A DNA stretch of 6,341 nucleotides. It comes from Mageeibacillus sp. UBA1046 (GTDB lineage: Bacteria > Bacillota > Clostridia > Saccharofermentanales > DTU023). The stretch spans positions 3,218 to 9,558 of the forward strand of contig DCDV01000027.1 in assembly GCA_002316595.1 (NCBI GenBank), in the 5' to 3' direction. Positions 5,413 through 6,341 of the stretch are shown piece after piece. Made by a program: the position numbers and the translations under genes. Every line of letters starts with the position of its first letter. Within the stretch, counting starts at the first letter, position 1. The notes beneath the pieces are model-generated. The model made no database searches. It worked only from the letters and a program-made list of their open reading frames with translations, and was not told where the DNA came from.

Positions 5413-6006
5413 ATGGCAAAGAAAGATGGCAGCAATGACAAAGAAAAGAAAACGGAGCCGGATGAACAAATAAAGGGCCTGACTCTTGAGAATTCGCGAG
5501 AAAATCTGGCGGAGCGTAAATTGATTCCTTATGAACAACTGCCGAATATTGATCTCTATATGGATCAGGTTATCAGTCTGATGTCTCAGCAAACTGAGGG
5601 AGAAAGTCATAGGGCGGCACTTACGCCTTCTATGATAAACAACTACACAAAGCAGGGCGTGCTCCCCAGAACACAAGGGAAAAGATATACCAGAGATCAT
5701 CTGGTTGACCTGACTGTTCTTGTCTACCTGAAGGAAGTAATGCCCATCCTGGATATTGGGGATCTGCTGAAGCTTTTGGCAGCTGAAGGTGATCCTCGAT
5801 GGCGTTATGAGAGAATGTCAGAAATCCTCGAGCGGGAAAAGGAAGATATCATGGCGTTGCTGCCTAAGGATGTTGATGACACCGGGGAATTAGCCCTGCA
5901 GATTCTAAGCCTGGGATTGATAAGTTATATTACCAGGCAGACAGCGCTGGGTTTATTGGATCTGGCAAAAGAAAATGCCCAAAACGATGGACCTCAAAAG
6001 AAATAG
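5413..6006 (+). CDS. DUF1836-family protein with MerR-like helix-turn-helix, putative transcriptional regulator
   Basis: Encodes 197 residues. A charged, Lys/Glu-rich N-terminus (1-35) precedes the DUF1836 core (~36-150). Its hallmark is LTPSMINNYTKQGVLPRTQGKR-YTRDHLVDLTVLVYLKEVMPILDIGDLLKLL (given in parts; residues 70-122), which reads as a winged HTH resembling MerR, with the MINNY-K-G--P---GKRY signature. The family is largely confined to Bacillota and its targets are mostly uncharacterised, so regulation is inferred from the HTH. The C-terminal ~45 residues (GELALQILSLGLISYITRQTALGLLDLA) are helical. The gene is divergent from the SGNH hydrolase, with facing promoters in a 174-bp gap, and may regulate it. 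Its 3' end overlaps the convergent glycosyltransferase by 13 nt. Confidence 0.9.
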   Translation: MAKKDGSNDKEKKTEPDEQIKGLTLENSRENLAERKLIPYEQLPNIDLYMDQVISLMSQQTEGESHRAALTPSMINNYTKQGVLPRTQGKRYTRDHLVDLTVLVYLKEVMPILDIGDLLKLLAAEGDPRWRYERMSEILEREKEDIMALLPKDVDDTGELALQILSLGLISYITRQTALGLLDLAKENAQNDGPQKK

Positions 6007-6341
6007 CTGTCCTTGTCTGAAGTATCGCGGTCAGCAAGATCAGGCCTCTGCACTTCTCGTGCCAGCCCCGGCATGGTGCCTTTGCGCCCGCTCTCATAGA
6101 AGACGCCGTCCTCCCTGTAAACCAGATAAAGCGGCCGGCTCTTTACTTCTTCAAATATCCTGCCGATATACTCACCGGTCACTCCCAGCATGATTAACAC
6201 GATGCCGAAGAAAAAGAGCATGACGCACATCATAGAGGCGTACCCCGGCTCCATGTCCACAAGGTCAAACAGGCGGGATATGAAGATGAAAAGCAGGAAG
6301 AGGAAGCTGGCCGCCGACAGAATCACTCCGATGTAGATACT
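5994..6341 (-). CDS. Glycosyltransferase family 2, C-terminal membrane part (N-terminus off the window)
   Basis: The minus frame is open to the window edge and ends at TGA 5996-5994, giving 115 residues. Two membrane segments are visible: about residues 3-21 (YIGVILSAASFLFLLFIFI) and 35-54 (ASMMCVMLFFFGIVLIMLG). They are followed by the tell-tale GEYIGRIFEEVKSRPLYLV. This PGY-S ... GEYIGR-YEEVK-RP-Y pattern is the C-terminus of membrane GT2 enzymes of the dolichol-phosphate mannosyltransferase / undecaprenyl-phosphate sugar transferase type (GtrB-, ArnC- or DPM1-like). They charge a polyprenyl phosphate with a sugar for cell-envelope glycosylation. The GT-A catalytic domain (DxD) lies outside the window, so sugar and lipid cannot be told. 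A polar tail of ~45 residues ends in DSYFF. The internal GTG at 6326 should not be taken as the start; the frame continues upstream. No terminator is visible between it and the convergent DUF1836 gene. Confidence 0.88.
   Translation of the reverse strand, partial: SIYIGVILSAASFLFLLFIFISRLFDLVDMEPGYASMMCVMLFFFGIVLIMLGVTGEYIGRIFEEVKSRPLYLVYREDGVFYESGRKGTMPGLAREVQRPDLADRDTSDKDSYFF

Noticed and set aside
5380..5700. Minus-strand 106-codon frame over the DUF1836 gene
   Set aside because: It is antisense to the conserved DUF1836 core and has no ribosome binding site or recognisable features.
1..6341. Mobile elements, CRISPR arrays, toxin-antitoxin or phage-defence genes
   Set aside because: I searched both strands by eye for transposase, integrase or nuclease motifs and for regularly spaced short DNA repeats, and found none; the repeats present are protein-domain repeats.

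Overview
The window looks like a chromosomal segment of a Gram-positive-lineage anaerobe, most likely a Bacillota (Clostridia or Negativicutes-like) bacterium. The reasons are a DUF1836 regulator, large secreted proteins built from InlB B-repeat, G5 and Big_2-type modules, a glycine-rich 'GAGIGGG' repeat protein of a kind common in gut Firmicutes, GGAGG-type ribosome binding sites and sigma-70-like promoters. The genus cannot be told from the sequence. Base composition is moderate and changes little, apart from the GC-rich, repetitive first kilobase and AT-rich intergenic regions.

Layout. Positions 1-958 (minus) hold the N-terminal 319 residues of a secreted glycine-rich repeat protein whose C-terminus lies outside the window. 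Divergent from it is a TetR-family regulator (1183-1797, plus). Its promoter is an extended -10 followed by two tandem TGAC-N4-GTCA boxes that look like its own operator. Convergent with the regulator is a 712-residue membrane-anchored, multi-domain surface protein (1886-4024, minus) with two InlB B-repeats, two near-duplicate G5 domains, a DUF5011/HYR-like domain, a Big_2-like domain and an unrecognised C-terminal region. It has its own promoter at 4191-4219. Upstream is tRNA-Ser(GGA) (4299-4390, minus), with a recognisable promoter and a perfect 14-bp hairpin terminator. Next come an SGNH/GDSL hydrolase (4504-5238, minus) and, divergent from it, a DUF1836 HTH protein (5413-6006, plus). The window closes with the C-terminal 115 residues of a membrane glycosyltransferase of the GT2 / dolichol-phosphate-mannose-synthase-like type (5994-6341, minus), whose 3' end overlaps the DUF1836 gene by 13 nt.

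How the parts may work together. Positions 1-4024 read as a small cell-surface locus: two exported repeat proteins on either side of a TetR regulator. The sequence supports autoregulation of the TetR gene. Control of the flanking surface genes is inference. The right half (tRNA, hydrolase, DUF1836 regulator, glycosyltransferase) consists of independently promoted genes and shows no operon. There are no CRISPR arrays, insertion sequences, integrases or origins. Nothing here is clearly a new system; the best leads are the tandem operator in front of tetR and the two surface proteins it sits between.
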